NCBI RefSeq assembly: GCF_001678945.1
Contig: NZ_CP015124.1
Span: forward strand, 3,944,001 to 4,008,000
DNA from: Phaeobacter gallaeciensis
Lineage (GTDB): Bacteria; Pseudomonadota; Alphaproteobacteria; Rhodobacterales; Rhodobacteraceae
Reading direction: 5' to 3'
DNA length: 64,000 nucleotides
Below the pieces are notes generated by a model. That model was not told where the DNA came from, did not search any database, and saw nothing but the letters and a program-made list of their open reading frames with translations. Position numbers and translations under genes: made by a program. Shown here piece by piece: positions 9,146 to 17,104 of this stretch. Each line of letters begins with the position of its first letter. Position 1 is the stretch's first letter.

Positions 9146-10459
9146 CTACATTTGACTTGGCAAGAACAGCACAAGCGTAGGGAAGGCGAGTAGCAGGATC
9201 AGGCGCAGGATATCCATCAGCCAGAAAGGCGTCACGCCGCGAAAGATGGTAGCGGTCGAAACGTCACCAACCACCCCTTTGAGGATGAAGACATTCAGGC
9301 CGACGGGAGGCGTGATCAGGCTGATTTCAATCACGACGACGACAACGATCCCGAACCAGACCGGATCGAACCCCAGCGATGTGATCAGGGGAAAGAAAAT
9401 CGGTACGGTCAGAAGCAGCATCGACATGCTTTCAAAGATGCAGCCGAGGCCGAGGTAGATCAATATGATCAGGATCATCACGACCCAGGGCCCCAGATCA
9501 AGCGATGTGACCAGCGCTAGTAGCCCTTCGGGCAGACCGGCCAGATTGACGAAGTTGGAAAACACCCAGGCCCCTATAAGAACCGCAAAGAGCGAGGCCG
9601 TGGTCAGAGCCGTCTCGCCCAGGACTTCGCGAATGCTTCGCCAATTCAGGTTGCCCCGGGCCAGAGCGATCAGGAAGGCGCCCATTGCCCCCATGCCTGC
9701 GGCCTCGGTCGGGGAAAAGGCGAGATTCAGCGGCCAGAAATTGAGCGCTCCGTAAAGGCCGCCGATGACCAGAAAAAACAGCAGCAGAACGGCCCAGACA
9801 TGGCTGAGCGCCTGCAGGCGTTCGCCCCATGTGGCACGCGTCCCGGCAGGGCCTGCCTCTGGGTTGCGCATCACGGTCAGGCGCACGGCCGCAAGGTAGA
9901 ACAGGACGCCAAGGAAGCCGGGAACGATGCCCGCGATGAACAGCTTGCCGATCGATGTTTCCGTGAGCAGCCCGTAGATGACCAGGATCACCGAGGGCGG
10001 AATGAGAATGCCCAGGGTGCCGCCCGCCGCGATGGAGGCACTGGAAAGACCGTCTGCATATCCGTATTTGCGCATTTCCGGCATGGCCACCTTGGCCATG
10101 GTTGCCGCCGTTGCCAGAGAGGATCCGCAGATGGCCGCAAACCCACCGCAGGCCACGATTGTGGCCATGGCCAGACCGCCACGGAAATGTCCCAGAAAGG
10201 CGTTCGAGACGCGGTAGAGTTCGCGACTGATCCCACCCTTGTTGACGAAAAGCCCCATCAGGATGAACAAGGGAATGACGCTGAGCCCATAGTCCTGTGC
10301 GGTGTCGATGATTAAGCGCCCGACCATCGAAATCGCAGCGCGATAGCTGGTTTCGTAAATCAGCCCGATCATGCCGACAAAACCCATGGCAAAGGCAATC
10401 GGGATGCGCAGCAGGACCAGAACGAAGACGGCGATAAAGCCAAGGAAGGATTCAAGCAT
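9146..10459 (-). CDS. dctM: TRAP transporter large permease (DctM)
   Basis: 437-residue large membrane subunit of a tripartite ATP-independent periplasmic transporter, which couples sodium entry to solute uptake delivered by DctP. About a dozen hydrophobic helices are visible, with family motifs such as RIPIAFAMGFVGMIGL near the start, GGISRELYRVSNAFLGHFRGGLA, and a late IGLGCIFESMSMLLLTVPIFFP-type segment. I start it at MLESFLGF (10459), because this overlaps the end of dctQ by 8 bp, as is usual for these pairs; the open frame continues upstream into dctQ. Last gene of marR-dctP-dctQ-dctM. The neighbouring aromatic operon suggests an aromatic or carboxylate substrate. Confidence 0.94.
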   Translation of the reverse strand: MLESFLGFIAVFVLVLLRIPIAFAMGFVGMIGLIYETSYRAAISMVGRLIIDTAQDYGLSVIPLFILMGLFVNKGGISRELYRVSNAFLGHFRGGLAMATIVACGGFAAICGSSLATAATMAKVAMPEMRKYGYADGLSSASIAAGGTLGILIPPSVILVIYGLLTETSIGKLFIAGIVPGFLGVLFYLAAVRLTVMRNPEAGPAGTRATWGERLQALSHVWAVLLLFFLVIGGLYGALNFWPLNLAFSPTEAAGMGAMGAFLIALARGNLNWRSIREVLGETALTTASLFAVLIGAWVFSNFVNLAGLPEGLLALVTSLDLGPWVVMILIILIYLGLGCIFESMSMLLLTVPIFFPLITSLGFDPVWFGIVVVVVIEISLITPPVGLNVFILKGVVGDVSTATIFRGVTPFWLMDILRLILLLAFPTLVLFLPSQM

Positions 10460-10958
10460 TCTTGGCCTCCAGCATATGCGGCGCAATGAGGTGCAGCAGG
10501 CCGCGCCCGATCAATGCGACAGCGGTGACGTAGATCATCGCTGCGATGAAATAGGCGATATAAAAGGTGGGGATCGACAGATATTCTGTCACGTCGCCGT
10601 AGCTGCGCGAGCGTTCCGCCAGATCGACAACACGGCCCGCCGGATACCACAGCATCACAGCACAGATCAGGGCAACAGCCGCATCACGCCAGCGTTCAAG
10701 TCTCATCCTGCGGAACGGCCCGTCCAACAGATCAACGGCGATATGGCCGTTCTGGGCGCTCAGAACCGGCAAGGCGGCGAACACGATAAGCGCAATGCCG
10801 ATACGGATCAGTTCGGTTGCCGCTTCGATCGGGGCATTGAAAACCGAGCGCATCAGCACATCTGCAAAGGTCAGGCACATCAGCGCAAAAAGGGACAGGT
10901 TGGCCAGGAACATCGGCAGTTTTGAAAGGGCGGTCAGGAACCGGAGGGCGTATTGCAT
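10452..10958 (-). CDS. dctQ: TRAP transporter small permease (DctQ)
   Basis: 168-residue small membrane subunit of the TRAP transporter, with four hydrophobic segments (about residues 15-35, 48-68, 88-108 and 132-155). The first is LANLSLFALMCLTFADVLMRS, where the DVxxRxVFNxPI pattern is typical of DctQ. It holds the complex together with DctM, whose start it overlaps. A 10-bp stem-loop separates it from dctP, which would let the binding protein be made in excess of the membrane parts. Confidence 0.92.
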   Translation of the reverse strand: MQYALRFLTALSKLPMFLANLSLFALMCLTFADVLMRSVFNAPIEAATELIRIGIALIVFAALPVLSAQNGHIAVDLLDGPFRRMRLERWRDAAVALICAVMLWYPAGRVVDLAERSRSYGDVTEYLSIPTFYIAYFIAAMIYVTAVALIGRGLLHLIAPHMLEAKNA

Positions 10959-10990
10959 CGGGCCTCGCTTGAGCGCAGGTGGATATGAAA

Positions 10991-11018
10991 GGACCGGCGC
11001 CCATCTGTGCGCCGGTCC
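10991..11018 (-). terminator. intercistronic stem-loop between dctP and dctQ
   Basis: Perfect 10-bp stem GGACCGGCGC / GCGCCGGTCC around an 8-base loop in the 75-bp gap between dctP and dctQ. On the minus strand it is followed by UUUCAU. It could partly terminate transcription or protect the dctP mRNA 3' end, giving more binding protein than permease. Confidence 0.6.
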
Positions 11019-11033
11019 CGTTTTCCGGATCGT

Positions 11034-12056
11034 TTACTTGCCGGACGCGGCGGCCATTTCCTTGACCATCATGTCATAGGCGGCTTGCCCGTCGATGCCT
11101 GCGGCTGTCACCTCTGCGATGATCTTGTCGCGGACCTCTGCGGCCATGACGGCAAAGGCTGCCTGATCTTCCGCGCTGGCCTCAACGATCTTATTGTCCG
11201 CGGTGTCCAGGGTCAGCTTGCGTGCGGTCGCGTCGCTTTTGTCCCAGACCGCGCCCATCATCCGCGAAGCAGGTTCGCCGAAGACCTTGCTGTCGAGGGC
11301 CTCCTGCACATCGGCGGGCAGGCTGTCGAATTTCTCCTGGCTCATGATGACCGAGAAGGAGCCACGATAGAAACCACCGGGCATTTCGTAAACGTTCTTG
11401 GCAACTTCGTTCAGTTTGAAGCTGATCCGTTCGCCAAGGTTCATGGCAACGGCATCTGCAGCGCCAGAATCAAGCGTCTCGTAGACCTTGGGGGCAGGCA
11501 CCTGGATGCCGACAAGGCCCAGTTTCGCGCCTACGTCTGCGGAGACACCACCGCCCAAACGTGTCTTGAGGCCAGACAGATCGGCCAGGGTGTTGACCTC
11601 TTTGTTCGAGTGGATCTGCCCCGGGCCGTGGGTCGTCAGCGCGATGACCTTGACGCCGCGATGCTCGTTCAGGTCCTTGAGAATGGCTTCGTGCACCCGC
11701 CAATGAGCGACCGAGGAGGCTTCGGCGTTGCCCTCGTAGCCGGGGATCTCGACCAGCTTGGTGCCGACGAACCGTCCGGGCGTGTAACCGTGAAACAGGA
11801 TTGCCACATCCGCGATGCCATCAAGGACCAGATCCATCTGCGCAGGCGGCGAGGCAAGGCCGCTCTTCAGCTCGGTTGCAACGGCACCGTCTGTCGCCTC
11901 TGACATCATCTCGCCCAGTTGAGCGAACATTTCAGTGTTCACCGGGTGGGTGGGCGGCAGCCATGTGGAAATGGTGATCGTTTCGGCAGAAAATGCACTG
12001 GTTCCCATGCTGATCGCAACGGCGGCGCTGGCCAGAATCTTGGTTAGCTTGGTCAT
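11034..12056 (-). CDS. dctP: TRAP transporter periplasmic solute-binding protein (DctP)
   Basis: 340-residue secreted binding protein. A Sec signal peptide spans residues 1-24 (KILASAAVAISMGTSAFSA, cleaved before ETITIST). The mature part begins with the family pattern ITISTWLPPTHPVN and contains a GLKTRLGGGVSADVGAKLG segment corresponding to the ligand-anchoring region of DctP proteins. It captures the solute in the periplasm and hands it to DctQM. The leader contains a second, imperfect copy of the palindrome found at the divergent marR/oxygenase promoter, which suggests MarR control. The solute is unknown, but the genomic position argues for the substrate of the neighbouring ring-oxygenase pathway. 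Confidence 0.94.
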   Translation of the reverse strand: MTKLTKILASAAVAISMGTSAFSAETITISTWLPPTHPVNTEMFAQLGEMMSEATDGAVATELKSGLASPPAQMDLVLDGIADVAILFHGYTPGRFVGTKLVEIPGYEGNAEASSVAHWRVHEAILKDLNEHRGVKVIALTTHGPGQIHSNKEVNTLADLSGLKTRLGGGVSADVGAKLGLVGIQVPAPKVYETLDSGAADAVAMNLGERISFKLNEVAKNVYEMPGGFYRGSFSVIMSQEKFDSLPADVQEALDSKVFGEPASRMMGAVWDKSDATARKLTLDTADNKIVEASAEDQAAFAVMAAEVRDKIIAEVTAAGIDGQAAYDMMVKEMAAASGK

Positions 12057-12121
12057 TGGAGTGTCTCCCAGAATGTTGGATTCATACCATTTTCAGGGTC
12101 TAGCGCCCCAATTTGGAAGGT

Positions 12122-12137
12122 ATATGCGTTTTCATGT
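12122..12137. promoter_or_regulatory. putative second MarR operator upstream of dctP
   Basis: ATATGCGTTTTCATGT matches 12 of 16 positions of the perfect palindrome ATATGAAATTTCATAT at 12701-12716. It lies 66 bp upstream of the dctP start, in the marR-dctP gap. Inference: a secondary binding site for the same MarR protein. Confidence 0.5.
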
Positions 12138-12173
12138 AACTCCATTTTTGCCGTCTTGAAAACTATTTTCTGC

Positions 12174-12662
12174 TTAAAGCTTCTCTGGCGCGTCCTCTTC
12201 CAGGGTGTTCAGCAATGCATGCAGTATGGGCTTCAGTTGGTGTCCGCCGTGCTCTGTCAGGCGTTCTAGCAAGGCTTTTTCATGGGCTTGTGCCTGTGGA
12301 ACCAGCCTGTTGGTCAACGCGCGCCCCTCCGGCGTCAAAAAGACGCGGACCCGTCTGCCATCTTCGGGATCACTTTGGCGGATCAGTAGTCCGCGCTTCT
12401 CCATCTGGGCGATGATGCGGGTCAGGCGGGATTGCTCCACCAGCGCGATCCGGGCCAGCTGCGTAATCATCGCGCCTTCGCAGTCGTGCAGGCAGGCCAG
12501 CACCCGCCATTCCGGCACGCGCAGGCCCGAGCTGCGGACTTGGGCGTGAAACTGGGCACTGGCCCCTTCGCTGGCGGCAGCAAGCAGATAAAGCAGGTAG
12601 TTGCTCACAAACCCCGGTGTGCCATCCGGGCTCACTGGCATTGTCATAGGTCCACCCAGCAT
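12174..12662 (-). CDS. MarR family transcriptional regulator
   Basis: 162-residue winged-helix regulator. The central part shows the MarR DNA-binding arrangement: VPEWRVLACLHDCEGAMITQLAR, then VEQSRLTRIIAQMEKRGLL as recognition helix, and the wing SDPEDGRRVRVFLTPEGRAL with the conserved DxRxxxVxLTxxG pattern. The N- and C-terminal helices form the dimer interface. MarR proteins usually repress divergent catabolic genes and are released by aromatic acids or their CoA thioesters. It is divergent from the ring-oxygenase operon and followed by dctPQM. The start could instead be the Met at 12647, which has GGTGGA just upstream. Confidence 0.92.
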   Translation of the reverse strand: MLGGPMTMPVSPDGTPGFVSNYLLYLLAAASEGASAQFHAQVRSSGLRVPEWRVLACLHDCEGAMITQLARIALVEQSRLTRIIAQMEKRGLLIRQSDPEDGRRVRVFLTPEGRALTNRLVPQAQAHEKALLERLTEHGGHQLKPILHALLNTLEEDAPEKL

Positions 12663-12688
12663 GCGCCAAGGCGACGCCCAGAAATGTC

Positions 12689-12717
12689 TTGACCTGAGTT
12701 ATATGAAATTTCATATT
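12689..12717 (+). promoter_or_regulatory. promoter with a perfect MarR-type palindrome
   Basis: A -35-like TTGACC (12689-12694) and a -10-like CATATT (12712-12717) are 17 bp apart. The perfect 16-bp palindrome ATATGAAATTTCATAT (12701-12716) covers the spacer and most of the -10 box. It lies 21 bp before the reductase start and 39 bp before the marR start, so a bound MarR dimer would block the rightward promoter and probably the leftward one too. An AAAGGAGG ribosome site follows at 12723-12730. Confidence 0.7.
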
Positions 12718-12737
12718 CTTTCAAAAGGAGGACTCCC

Positions 12738-13682
12738 GTGAGCAAAATTGATGGTGTCGTACTGGAGGTTGCACCGCTGACCGACCGTATCAGCAGCCTG
12801 ACAGTGGCTGCAACAGATGGTCGCGTGTTGCCCGAATGGGAGGCTGGCGCGCATGTCGAGTTCGACGTGCCGGGGGGAACCCGCGCCTATTCTCTGGTGG
12901 CCTTTGACCCGGGCCTCATGTCCGCGCCGAAGGAATACCGCATCACCGTTCAGCGCGAAGATGAGGGGCAGGGTGGCTCCAAGGCGATGCATGCGCTGAC
13001 GGTGGGAGATCCTGTCACTCTCGCAGCGCCCAAGAATGATTTCCCGGTGAAGCTGGACGCCCCGGCTGTTCTATTGGCGGGCGGTATCGGGGTCACGCCA
13101 ATGATTTCGATGGCGGCGGCCTTGCAGGCGGCAGGCCAAAGATTCGCGTTCCACTATGCGGGCCGTACGGGTGCCGCCATGGCCTATCACGAGAGGCTGG
13201 CGGACACCTTTGGCGAGGCGTTTCACCTGCATTGCGATGATGACACGAGCGCGCTGGATCTGGATGCTCTCATAAGTGGGCTGGGGGATGCGCATCTATA
13301 CGTCTGTGGTCCGCGCGGGTTGCTGGATGCGGTGCGCGCCAAGGCCGAAGATGCCGGTATTCCAGCGGATCATGTGCATTTTGAACTCTTCACCGCAGCC
13401 GAGGCGCAGGACGGTGACAGCGCCTTTGAGGTGCAGATCAACGATGGCAGGGTCTTCACCATCCCTGCGGACAAAACCATCGTGGAGGTGCTGGAGGAGC
13501 ATGACGTCGATGTCCTTTACGATTGCCAGCGCGGCGATTGCGGCATCTGCCAATGCGATGTGATCGAGGGCCTGCCGGATCACCGCGATGTTGTGCTCAG
13601 CGAAGCGGAACGCGCCGCTGGTGATGTGATGCAGATATGCGTGAGCCGTGCGAAATCCGCGCGGCTGGTGCTGGATATATAG
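12738..13682 (+). CDS. oxygenase reductase (phthalate dioxygenase reductase / VanB type)
   Basis: 314-residue electron-transfer protein that passes electrons from NAD(P)H through a flavin and a plant-type 2Fe-2S cluster to the Rieske oxygenase encoded next to it. Order: FAD/FMN-binding barrel (residues 1-100, with RAYSLVAFD as the flavin motif), NAD-binding domain (100-225, GGIGVTPMISMAAAL and YVCGPRGLLDAV), and a C-terminal ferredoxin domain with Cys263, Cys268, Cys271 and Cys301 as cluster ligands. GTG start with AAAGGAGG upstream. First gene of the rightward operon, under the MarR palindrome. Confidence 0.94.
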   Translation: MSKIDGVVLEVAPLTDRISSLTVAATDGRVLPEWEAGAHVEFDVPGGTRAYSLVAFDPGLMSAPKEYRITVQREDEGQGGSKAMHALTVGDPVTLAAPKNDFPVKLDAPAVLLAGGIGVTPMISMAAALQAAGQRFAFHYAGRTGAAMAYHERLADTFGEAFHLHCDDDTSALDLDALISGLGDAHLYVCGPRGLLDAVRAKAEDAGIPADHVHFELFTAAEAQDGDSAFEVQINDGRVFTIPADKTIVEVLEEHDVDVLYDCQRGDCGICQCDVIEGLPDHRDVVLSEAERAAGDVMQICVSRAKSARLVLDI

Positions 13683-13692
13683 GGGAACGGAC

Positions 13693-15033
13693 ATGGTCAG
13701 CTATTCAGGAAACCCAACTGCCGCGGCGTCCCTTGTGCAGCCCCATCAGGTGCACCGGGATGTCTATATCAACGAGGACATCTTCAAGCTTGAGATGAAG
13801 CACGTCTTTGCCAATTCATGGGTGTTTGTCGGCCACGAAAGCCAGACCCCGGCCAAGGGCGATTACTTTGCGACCCAGATCGGGGATCAGCCGGTCATCC
13901 AGGTGCGCCACAAGGCGGATGACATTCACGTTCTTTATAATCGCTGCCCGCACAAGGGCACCAAGATCGTCATCGACCGGCAGGGCAACACCGGTAAATT
14001 CTTCCGCTGCCCCTATCACGCGTGGTCCTTCAAGACCGATGGCTGCCTGCTCGCGATCCCACTCAAAAAGGGATACGAGGGCACCGGCCTTGAAGACACC
14101 GAAAGCGGCAAAGGCATGAAGGCGGTCGGCGCCGTCAAGAACTATCGCGGCTTCATCTTTGCGCGGCTCGCCGAGGAGGGCATCAGTTTCGAGGAGTTCT
14201 TTGGCGACAGCCTCAGCTCGCTCGACAATATGGTGGACCGCTCGCCCGAAGGTCGGCTTGAGGTGGTTGGCCCGCCGCTGCGCTATCTGCACCACTGCAA
14301 CTGGAAAATGCTGGTCGAGAACCAGACCGATACCTGCCACCCGATGGTCGCGCATGAAAGCAGCGCCGGAACCGCAGTGAAGCTATACGAAGAGCTGGAC
14401 CTGCCGGAAGGCACGCCCAAGCCCCCCGCGATGGAGATCATCGCGCCCTTCATGTCTCCCTATGAGTTCTTCGAGGGCATGGGGATCCGTACATGGCCCA
14501 ACGGGCACGGGCACACGGGTGTCAGCCATTCGATCCATTCGGATTACTCCGCCATTCCCGGATACTTCGAGGCCCTGACCGAAAGCTACGGCGAAGAGCG
14601 GGCCAAGGCCATTCTGGACGACAACCGCCACAACACCGTCTATTTCCCCAATATCATGATCAAGGGGCCGATCCAGCAGTTGCGGGTCTTCATCCCGCTC
14701 GCGGCCGACAAGACCATCGTCGAAAGCTATATCTATCGTCTGGTTGGGGCGCCGGATGCGCTGACCGCCCGTACGGCGATGTACAACCGCATGATCAATG
14801 CGCCCACCTCGATTGTGGGGCATGACGACCTTGAGATGTACGAGCGCGCGCAGGAAGGATTGCACGCCGACGGTATGGAATGGGTCAATGTCCAGCGTCT
14901 TCTCGAAGACGACGAGGATTTCAGCGAGGAAGCCGTCCACAATGGCACCACCGAACGCCAGATGCGCAACCAGTTCAACGCCTGGGCCAAGTTCATGACC
15001 TATGATGCCCCGGAACAGGAGGTGGCGGAATGA
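13693..15033 (+). CDS. aromatic ring-hydroxylating oxygenase, alpha (Rieske) subunit
   Basis: 446-residue catalytic subunit. The Rieske centre is visible as Cys85-x-His87 and Cys106-x2-His109. The mononuclear iron site follows in NWKMLVENQTDTCHPMVAH, which supplies the bridging Asp and two His ligands, and the C-terminal half is the substrate-binding helix-grip domain. Such enzymes add two oxygen atoms (or hydroxylate/demethylate) on an aromatic ring. ATG at 13693 follows GGGGAACGG; the open frame continues upstream inside the reductase gene. The neighbouring CoA ligase suggests an aromatic acid, or a ring already carrying a carboxyl side chain, as substrate, but the substrate is not determinable here. 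Confidence 0.95.
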   Translation: MVSYSGNPTAAASLVQPHQVHRDVYINEDIFKLEMKHVFANSWVFVGHESQTPAKGDYFATQIGDQPVIQVRHKADDIHVLYNRCPHKGTKIVIDRQGNTGKFFRCPYHAWSFKTDGCLLAIPLKKGYEGTGLEDTESGKGMKAVGAVKNYRGFIFARLAEEGISFEEFFGDSLSSLDNMVDRSPEGRLEVVGPPLRYLHHCNWKMLVENQTDTCHPMVAHESSAGTAVKLYEELDLPEGTPKPPAMEIIAPFMSPYEFFEGMGIRTWPNGHGHTGVSHSIHSDYSAIPGYFEALTESYGEERAKAILDDNRHNTVYFPNIMIKGPIQQLRVFIPLAADKTIVESYIYRLVGAPDALTARTAMYNRMINAPTSIVGHDDLEMYERAQEGLHADGMEWVNVQRLLEDDEDFSEEAVHNGTTERQMRNQFNAWAKFMTYDAPEQEVAE

Positions 15034-15503
15034 GTGTCACACGGGATCAGCTGATCGATTTCATCTATGACGAGGTGCGGATGCTGGACGAGGGGCGCTA
15101 TGACGAGTGGCTGTCACTCTGGCTGCCCGACGGGATCTACTGGATGCCGCTTGATTACAAGCAGACCGATCCGATCAATCAGACCTCGCTTCTATACGAG
15201 GACATGTTCATGCTGAAACTGCGGGTCGAGCGTCTGAACGGCGCGCGCACCTTCAGCCAAAAGCCTAAAAGCCGCTGTCATCATGTCATTCAGCGCCCAT
15301 TCGTGGACGAGATGGGCGAAGACCGTTTCGTGACCAATACCTCGATGCACTACGTGGAGACGCGCCTGGACGAGCAGCAGTTGCTGGCCTTGACCGTGCG
15401 GCATGATCTCGCCCTGGTGGACGGGGCGCTTCGGATCGCGGGCAAGCGGGTTGATCTCCTCAATTGCGACGCGGCCTTCCGCAATATCCAGTTGCTGCCA
15501 TGA
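15030..15503 (+). CDS. aromatic ring-hydroxylating oxygenase, beta subunit
   Basis: 157-residue structural subunit that pairs with the alpha subunit. It has the beta-subunit pattern: an N-terminal helix IDFIYDEVRMLDEGRYDEWLSLW, then DGIYWMPL and a C-terminal LRIAGKRVDLLNCD strand of the NTF2-like fold. Length is close to the usual 160-180. Starts by an ATGA overlap with the alpha gene and ends by another with the CoA ligase. Confidence 0.94.
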   Translation: MSVTRDQLIDFIYDEVRMLDEGRYDEWLSLWLPDGIYWMPLDYKQTDPINQTSLLYEDMFMLKLRVERLNGARTFSQKPKSRCHHVIQRPFVDEMGEDRFVTNTSMHYVETRLDEQQLLALTVRHDLALVDGALRIAGKRVDLLNCDAAFRNIQLLP

Positions 15504-17104
15504 TCACCGCACAGACCGTTTTTGGCGCATTTGCAGAAAGCGCCGCCCGCTGGCCCGACCGCCCGTTCCTGAATGTGCTGCCTGAGACGGCAGAGATCTA
15601 CGGGATCGACACAGGTGAGATCACCTACGCCGAGGCCCTGAAGACGGTGCAGGACCATGTCGCAGAGATTGAGGCCGCCGGATACGTCAAGGGCCAGCGC
15701 GTCATGGTCCTGCTGGAAAACCGGCCCAGCTATTTCCTGTGGTGGCTGGCCTTCAATGCGCTGGGGATCTCCGTCGTTCCCGTGAACCCCGATCTGCGCG
15801 CTGCAGAGATGGAATATATGATCGGGCACGGCGAACCTGTTCTGGCCTTGTCGCTGGCCAGCCGCGCGGACGAGCTGCGCAGCGCCGCTGAGGCGGCCAA
15901 GGTCCAGATGCCTGTGGTGACACTCGGTGACCCTCTGCCACGGGCCGTCACGACCGAGGCGATTGCCGCAAGGACCGGCGATGCAGAGGCGGCGCTGCTC
16001 TATACCTCCGGCACCACCGGGCAGCCCAAGGGCTGTATCCTGACCGATGAATATTTCACCGAGGCGGGCCGCTGGTACAGCACCGCAACCGGCGTTTGCG
16101 CACTGAACACCGACGGCGAGCGGATGATCACGCCGCTGCCGATCTTTCACATGAACGCCATGGCCTTTTCCTTCATGGCGATGGTTGCCGTGGGCGGCTG
16201 CCTGACGGCGCTGGATCGTTTCCATCCACGCAGCTGGTGGGACTCGGTGCGCCGCAGCCGGGCAACCTGCCTGCATTATCTGGGCGTGATGCCCTCGATG
16301 CTGATGGGGGCGGAGCCTTGCGCGGAGGATCGCAATCATTCGGTGCGCTTCGGGTTTGGCGCAGGGATTGATCCAAAACTCCATGCCCCCTTCGAGGAAC
16401 GCTTCGGCTTTGCCCTGACCGAGGCTTGGGCGATGACCGAAACCGGGGCAGGGGCCACGATCTGTGCCAACCGCGAACCACGCAATGTGGGCACCTCCTG
16501 CATCGGCTGGCCGCAGGACACGGTCGAGGCGCGGCTGGTGGATGACAGTGGCGCCGATGCCGATCAGGGTGAACTGCTGGTGCGTCACGCAGGGTCGGAT
16601 CCGCGCAAGGGGTTCTTTGCGGGATATTTCAAGAACCCGGACGCCACGGATGAGGCCTGGGAAGGCGGTTGGTTCCATACCGGCGATATCGTGCGGCGCG
16701 CGGCGGACGGGACGATGTATTTCGTCGACCGCAAGAAGAACGTGATCCGCAGATCCGGGGAAAACATCGCGGCGGTCGAGGTGGAATCCGTGCTGGCCCG
16801 CCATCCCGCAATTGCCGGTGTCGCGGTCGCGGCTGTCCCTGATGAGATCAGGGGAGACGAGGTCTTTGCCTGCATCATTGCAAAAGATGCGGCCAACCCG
16901 CAGCTCGCCGAAGAGATCACCACTTGGTGCCTGACGCAGCTGGCCTATTACAAGGCGCCCGGCTACATCGCCTTTGTCGACGAGCTGCCCGTCACCGCGA
17001 CCCAGAAACTGCAACGGGCGGTGTTGAAGGCGCGCGCCGCTGAACTGCTGACCGATCCGCAGACCGTTGATACCCGGCATCTGAAAAAGCGGAGCGCGGC
17101 ATGA
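15500..17104 (+). CDS. AMP-forming acyl/aryl-CoA ligase
   Basis: 534-residue adenylate-forming enzyme that activates a carboxylic acid to its CoA thioester with ATP. Visible motifs: LLYTSGTTGQPKGC (P-loop, residues ~167-180), the ATP-binding region LTEAWAMTETGAG, HTGDIVRRAADGTMYFVDRKKN (hinge), and the catalytic Lys in TATQKLQRAVLK near residue 510. The start at 15500 forms an ATGA overlap with the beta subunit stop; an upstream in-frame ATG at 15464 lies inside the beta gene. In context it probably activates the oxygenase substrate or a ring-cleavage product for the thiolase-like protein downstream. The actual acid is unknown. Confidence 0.93.
   Translation: MITAQTVFGAFAESAARWPDRPFLNVLPETAEIYGIDTGEITYAEALKTVQDHVAEIEAAGYVKGQRVMVLLENRPSYFLWWLAFNALGISVVPVNPDLRAAEMEYMIGHGEPVLALSLASRADELRSAAEAAKVQMPVVTLGDPLPRAVTTEAIAARTGDAEAALLYTSGTTGQPKGCILTDEYFTEAGRWYSTATGVCALNTDGERMITPLPIFHMNAMAFSFMAMVAVGGCLTALDRFHPRSWWDSVRRSRATCLHYLGVMPSMLMGAEPCAEDRNHSVRFGFGAGIDPKLHAPFEERFGFALTEAWAMTETGAGATICANREPRNVGTSCIGWPQDTVEARLVDDSGADADQGELLVRHAGSDPRKGFFAGYFKNPDATDEAWEGGWFHTGDIVRRAADGTMYFVDRKKNVIRRSGENIAAVEVESVLARHPAIAGVAVAAVPDEIRGDEVFACIIAKDAANPQLAEEITTWCLTQLAYYKAPGYIAFVDELPVTATQKLQRAVLKARAAELLTDPQTVDTRHLKKRSAA

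Noticed and set aside
15350-17080. 576-codon minus-strand open frame
   Set aside because: Antisense to the CoA ligase, whose motifs are intact; the minus frame shows no family features.
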